64,000 bases of DNA from Ramazzottius varieornatus (Eukaryota > Tardigrada > Eutardigrada > Parachela > Ramazzottiidae): NCBI GenBank assembly GCA_001949185.1, contig BDGG01000002.1, positions 1,633,145 to 1,697,144 of the forward strand, in the 5' to 3' direction. Below, one piece after another: positions 59,195 to 64,000 of this stretch; the first letter of the stretch is position 1; each line of letters begins with the position of its first letter. The translations under genes were made by a program, and so were the position numbers. The notes beneath the pieces are model-generated. The model had not been told where the DNA came from and did not search any database. It saw only the letters and a list, made by a program, of their open reading frames with translations.

Positions 59195-59779
59195 GGACTT
59201 GTTTCGCAAGTCATGTTTTCGGCTTGCACAGCGTAAGTATAGGTTTTATGCTGTGCAGTTATCCACGGCTTATGTTTTGCCTAATATCGCTGCACAGAAT
59301 TTGAAATTCTGTGCTAGCTGAGATGATTGTACTATTGAGCACTTTGGTCGAAATTTGAAATTTTGGTGGAGTGGAGCGTGATCAGACCAATCAGCGAATT
59401 GGACTTGGCGCGTCAAGTGATCCGAGCTACACGCCTCTCCCACATTGCGCCACTTGATTTCCGCTCTCGTTCCTTCTCGAAATCCATCATGTTTTCGAAC
59501 GAAACTAGCATTGAAGATAGGTAGAGATAATTGTCTTCCCGAAACTATCGCCAGAAAAAGCGAAAGAAGTCCGGGCTTTATCCGGTAGAGGGCTAAATGA
59601 CAGGCCCCGTGAATTCCGATGCCCTGCTGAACTCGCGCGGCCTAATATCCCTTTATGCTAATATTCTGTGCCGGAAGTGAGCAAACCGCGAAACGGTTTC
59701 TGCACAGAAACTGACACAGTATAAAATCATGAGATTTTAATTCTATTCAGAGCTGAAACGTGACTTGCGAAACAGGTCT
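59195..59779 (-). mobile_element. 585-bp inverted-repeat element, copy 2
   Basis: Tips GGACTTGTTTCGCAAGTCAT and CGTGACTTGCGAAACAGGTC. It matches the element at 12030-12612 in reverse orientation along most of its length, including GCACAGAATTTGAAATTCTG and CGGTTTCTGCACAGAAAC. Flanked by AGT on both sides if the right tip is taken as GGTCT. No transposase. Confidence 0.83.
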
Positions 59780-59885
59780 AGTAACTGCGATGAACGTTAA
59801 ATAAAACACTAAGAAAAAGTTAAATAATTCTTAAATTTGAAAAACTCTTCTTGTCTTCGTCGGTCACGCGTGACGTAGGCAGTTA

Positions 59886-60700
59886 ATGTTCGCAGGTTGC
59901 AGGTACATTATGCCCGAACGGCTCCCTTACGCATTGCGCTTATCTAGCTACTGTACCGTATGGGTGGGTGGGCCGCTGGGACGGGCTGTAGATTGCAAAC
60001 GTGTTCTTCTGGGCGAGGCCGCGAGGTACCGCAGGCTGACCAGATCTTGGGCAAAGGGGGCGGTGAGACGTTTGGGCCTTTCGCAGCTTTACGCGGGGTG
60101 AAAGCGCGAAACCCGACTTCATACCTATACAGTGCAGGAAGTTTTGGAAACGCCAGAAGCTGGGGCACCGGTTATCATTAACCTCCTCCAGGGTTTCCCG
60201 GTGCCGCCCGTTTGGGCAAGACGGAGAAGCGTCTTCAGCAATGCATCAGTCCAGGAAGACATCTTGTCGTGCCACCGCAAATGCGTGAGTAGCATGACAC
60301 ACGGCCAAGTGAGCCTTGTACAGCCCGTCCATCGGGTTCCGTCGGGTTCGCCGCGTGTGTCCACGCGTCGTCCAAGAGCATATTCTTCGAGGCCGCAAGG
60401 CCAAGGTTCGCTTGTATGGTGGAAAAGTGCCAAGGAGGTCTCAGTAGGACGCGTCCCTTTGTGATATCAAGGCTGAAGTTGATTCGCACTCTATGCATTT
60501 TTCGCTCCACCAGTTGGCTGCGAGCCTGCGACAGTACGACTTTCAACGGTGGAAATGATCACAACTATTTGTTTCGAGTAGCGGAATCATCAAGTTTCCA
60601 ACAGATCATTGTAAAAACAGAATCAAAAAATGTGTGCAAATCAAAACACAGGCCGGCTGCCGGCATAAAATGTATGAAAAGGTGACGGCACGGAAACAAA
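59886..60700. other. GC-rich open region, unresolved
   Basis: From 59950 to 60480 the sequence is richer in GC than its surroundings and open on both strands (plus 60132-60464, minus 60235-60546). None of the products matches a family I know. It could be a fragment of a retroelement or foreign DNA; there is no motif to decide. Confidence 0.3.
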
Positions 60701-61079
60701 CCAAGCATGACGGACGTCACATAGTGCTTAAAATTAATTCTTTCCCAGGAAGACCCGTCGTGTTTGATTTCCATTAATCACTGCTATAGTCGCAGAATGT
60801 GTTTTAGGAAGGAAGGAAGGATATAAACTACAAGGCACTAACACAACTCTTCGTGCAATTTCAAGCGAACCCAGAAGGATGAAAAGCCTTTCGTTGATAT
60901 TTTCCTTCGTCGCCAAAATCGTTTCCCGTATTGCATTGTATTGGTCTTTTCGGAATATTCTTGAACGCACAAGGCACCTCTGGCTGGAAAGTAGTACAAA
61001 ACTGCGGGCAAAATATTAAAGTATTACGATGGACATAGTGGGTCAATCGAATTGACTGACACAGTCTTGCTGGGTATCT

Positions 61080-61884
61080 TCACAGAAGAACACAGCAGTC
61101 ATTCCAGTCCGTCTTCTCTTCGACCGGTTGAATGCTCATTTCGCGGACAATCTCTGCAAAGAGCTCGTTAACGTTGGTCCTGTTCTTAGCGGAGGCCTCC
61201 ATGAAGGGACAGTCCCATAGCTGCGCCAGGGCTAAGGATTCGCCCGTGGGTACTTCGCGCAAGTGCTCCAAGTCAGCCTTGTTGCCCACCAGCAGCAACG
61301 GCACGCGATCCACACCTTTGACCCGCATGATCTGCTCCTTCATGATCTTGATGTCTTGGAAGGTCTGGCGATTAGTCACACTATACACCACCACAAAACC
61401 TGCGAGAGATCAGCTGTACTGGATTAACAAACAAAAGCTTCTATTTTCGTACCTTGGCCATTCTTGATGTAAAGATCCCGCATGCTAGCAAACTGCTCGG
61501 TTCCGGCGGTATCCAGGATTTCTAATATGCATCGAGTTTGGTCCACTTCAATCTCTTTCCGATAGAAATCTGCAAAATTCAGTGAATCGGGAATCTACAT
61601 AGAAGAAACACAGCAAATTCAGCGGAAAAAACTTCTTCCGAATAAAGTCGCGCATTACGCCATCGAATACAGCCATACCGCACATTTAACAATGGGATTT
61701 CCAACTGACATTCATGACGTAGTGGGCAAGTTGACAAAATTCGCCCAGCAGTGTGAAATTACGAGTTCTTACCTTCGATTGTAGGGTCGTATTTCTCGCA
61801 AAAGTGTCCTGACACAAACTGGACGGTTAAAGCTGACTTTCCCACTCCTCCGCTTCCCAGAACCACCACTTTGAATTCCCGCAT
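61080..61884 (-). CDS. RAP2: Ras-like small GTPase Rap2
   Basis: Three exons, complement(61080..61399, 61453..61569, 61773..61884), give 182 residues, as expected (human Rap2 is 183). It is a membrane-anchored GTP switch controlling adhesion and cytoskeleton. G1 is GSGGVGKS (10-17), switch [19 protein letters not shown]3 [14 protein letters not shown]4 NKAD and G5 SAK. Rap2 rather than Rap1 is shown by [31 protein letters not shown]-like TFQDIK and CPFMEASAK. The C-terminus is DCCVLL: a CaaX box ending in Leu, hence geranylgeranylation predicted, with a neighbouring Cys for palmitoylation. Confidence 0.97.
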
Positions 61885-61984
61885 CTTTTCTTGATAGTTG
61901 ATCCTTCTTCTGACTCTTTGAACAGTATGATACAGTCTAGTCCAGACGATGGCTCGAGGCGTCGAATAAGTGCCAGACCACAAG

Positions 61985-62430
61985 CCAGCCTTTTGACGTA
62001 ACAGTGGTTAAAGGGTTCAACTGATCACTATGTCAGGTTTGCCGATGATGGGGAAAGAACATTAATGGAGAGACTAGCATTGCCATCAGAGATGCTGGCG
62101 CGTGGGTAGCTTCCAATCAAAAGACTTGTTCCAGACGAACGTGTGATGGGGTTTGATGGAACAACGATTCTTTCTTCTCTGCAAGCGTACCAAGAGTTAA
62201 GTGTTACAGAAGTGGAGTCACTGGATGAGATCATGAAACCACAAAGAGTTGTTTAAACTGTAACAACATGCTTCCAAAGTTTTAATGACTAATCAAGCGC
62301 ATGTAGTTTGCTGATAAGAACTCTCTCAAGTCCAAATCTAAATGCAAACAAATCAACAAGTCACTTGTACAGCCGCTCTTGGCCCTTGGGGCTATGAATT
62401 AACACTCAGGTCGACCGACTCCACCGTCCA
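61985..62430. other. Upstream flank of RAP2, no gene recognised
   Basis: Short frames only. Promoter and possible 5' UTR of RAP2. Confidence 0.5.
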
Positions 62431-62838
62431 TAGGGTTGTTAATGGATGGTTAAACGGTTAAATGGATGGGTCAGCGAATGGATGGGGTTTCTATCCGGAT
62501 TGAGGCCGGTTGGATGGAACATCCATCCGGATGGATGCTAGATGGATGGACCCCCAATCCGGATTATCCGGTTGTATCTGGATCAAGGTTTTGGTTGAAA
62601 GATAAAAATTTCGTCGGGAGGGGCGATTGGTTACTAACGGCTCGAAAATTCCGCTCAGATTCAATCGAATCTCTTGGTTTCAGCCGAAAGGTCCATGCGG
62701 CTTTCTGTGCATGGCTGTAACATAAAAGTCCGAATGGATAGAATCTCTATCGGGTTGGCAGCTGGATGGTTAGGTAGCCCATCCAATCCAGATTCTATCC
62801 GGATCCATCTGCTGGTGGATTGGGTTTTAACAACCCGA
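62431..62838. mobile_element. ~408-bp element with GGATGG repeats and weak TIR
   Basis: Tips TAGGGTTGTTAATGGATGG and (reverse) GTTCGGGTTGTTAAAACCCA. The interior is a lattice of GGATGG, CATCCGGATGG and ATCCGGATT units on both strands. Target duplication not clear. Similar tips (AGGGTTGTTAATGCA) appear in reverse at about 26550, by the hAT remnant. Confidence 0.6.
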
Positions 62839-64000
62839 ACCGTCCGCCCTGGGTAGAGCCACACGGGTCACAATAGTCAGCTGTAAATCAGGTCATCAGT
62901 GTCGCTCCAATAAGACTTTTTCGATTCTAATTGCAATTACGATTTATCGGAATACTTCGAGCGGCAGCAATTTCAATCATCTGAGACTTAGCTCAGCTGA
63001 ATTAGCAATTACAATTAATCAGAATTCAGCTCATATCACCCATTGAAATTATTTCAATTGTTGTGGTTCATTTTTGAGATTTATATTGTTGTGGTTCATA
63101 CTCCCGAATTATCGTGTTCTGAAGCGACTTAGAGCCTTGGGCTTATCGTTCCATAAGCATGAAATGAATGTTGGATGTTTAGCTCAAAACATGTTGTTCT
63201 TAAGGCATTGAACACGGATGCGCTGATGGAAGCAGGTAATATAGAGATTAAGTTGCCACTCCCGTTCACTTTGCAACTGTAGCCACGGCCTTGCTCCGTC
63301 CCTATCCTGACGTGTAACTACATTTTGCTTTCCGGAGCTCCCCTAATTTTCGGAAAATAACGTAGCCGGAGTTACGGACAGGCAGCATTGGGAAGCATGG
63401 TGACTGCCCAACTATTCAAAGTTCTGACCAGCTGCTGCGCTTATGAATGACGTTGCAACTCATCTTAGCCACAGTGGGACTTTCATCTGGCGGTGGCAAC
63501 TTACCTAATGTCTATTGTAATGCTTCCTGAGGCATTGCGCGGCTAGCGCTGGCAAAAATACGATAAAGTTCGATAGGATGATTATTCAACACGATATCGG
63601 CGGATATTTTATTGCAGTCTTTGATATTCATTCGATATCGATATTACGATAGGATATTTTTCTGATACCGTATTTTCGATATATCGTATCACATCGCAGC
63701 GATATATCGATATTTCTGGAATTTTAGTTTTTCAGAATTTCACTGGTTCAAGCCCAAAACCTCAAAAAGCCGATTCCCACATGAAGTATTAGTAAGAACG
63801 AAAGCGTGGGATGCAGCAAAGACATGACTATATCAAGACTTCAAACACATGGAAATCTGGACGGAATTCGTACCAGAACCGAATGGTCGGAGTATGCTCG
63901 GTACACCATGGGCAAAATCAAGTCTTTGAAATCAACCATGGTCTTCCGTAAACGATTTATCGCTGGAGAGTTTGCCATTCAGCAAAATACCAATATATTG
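62839..64000. other. AT-rich terminal region, no gene recognised
   Basis: Includes AATTGCAATTAC/ AATTAGCAATTAC iterations (62930-63020) and, at 63590-63715, repeated CGATAT/ATATCG motifs able to fold. Frames are short. The window ends inside this region. Confidence 0.55.

Overview
The window looks like nuclear DNA of an invertebrate metazoan. Its conserved proteins (Rap2-type GTPase, CtBP, RING1, SUV3 helicase, PUS1, ethanolamine kinase, alpha-crystallin small heat-shock protein) are split by many short GT-AG introns, mostly about 50-300 nt. Intergenic DNA is packed with short inverted-repeat transposons. An ecdysozoan with a compact genome, for example a tardigrade, fits; this is inference, since no rRNA or mitochondrial marker is present. 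There are no operons or CRISPR arrays, and I recognised no tRNA or rRNA gene.

Layout, left to right: a 50-base gap and an unresolved coding stretch (0-1.8 kb); RING1 on minus (1.9-3.1 kb); a PIF/Harbinger-like 901-bp element (3.5-4.4 kb); the 11-exon SUPV3L1 helicase on plus (4.6-8.3 kb); a small mitochondrial-type membrane protein on minus (8.6-9.4 kb); a small heat-shock protein on plus (10.0-10.9 kb); a nested transposon cluster (12.0-13.8 kb); CtBP on plus (14.8-17.4 kb). From 17.8 to 34 kb the DNA is repeat-rich, with at least seven short inverted-repeat elements, a decayed hAT transposase and only weak gene candidates.

From 34.5 kb genes return: PUS1 (minus), a zinc-finger protein (plus, 39.8-42.2 kb), two tandem secreted-protein paralogues on minus (43.8-46.5 kb), one carrying a stop codon, an ANF-receptor-like membrane protein with a very short tail (plus, 47.9-50.8 kb), another secreted protein (minus, 53.1-54.8 kb), ethanolamine kinase (minus, 56.8-58.6 kb) and Rap2 (minus, 61.1-61.9 kb). 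The last 2 kb are repeats.

The genes do not form a pathway. They are a mixed set: chromatin and transcription (RING1, CtBP, zinc finger), mitochondrial RNA (SUPV3L1, a likely mitochondrial form of PUS1), stress (small HSP), lipid synthesis (ethanolamine kinase) and signalling (Rap2, ANF receptor). Exon joins were chosen so that splice sites and reading phase agree throughout; conserved genes are firm, orphan genes less so.

The most unusual signals are a dispersed asymmetric hairpin of about 52 bp found mainly in introns, an intron made almost wholly of a MITE whose terminal repeat supplies the splice donor, strong excess of the palindrome TGACGTCA, and a secreted-protein gene with intact splicing but an internal stop.
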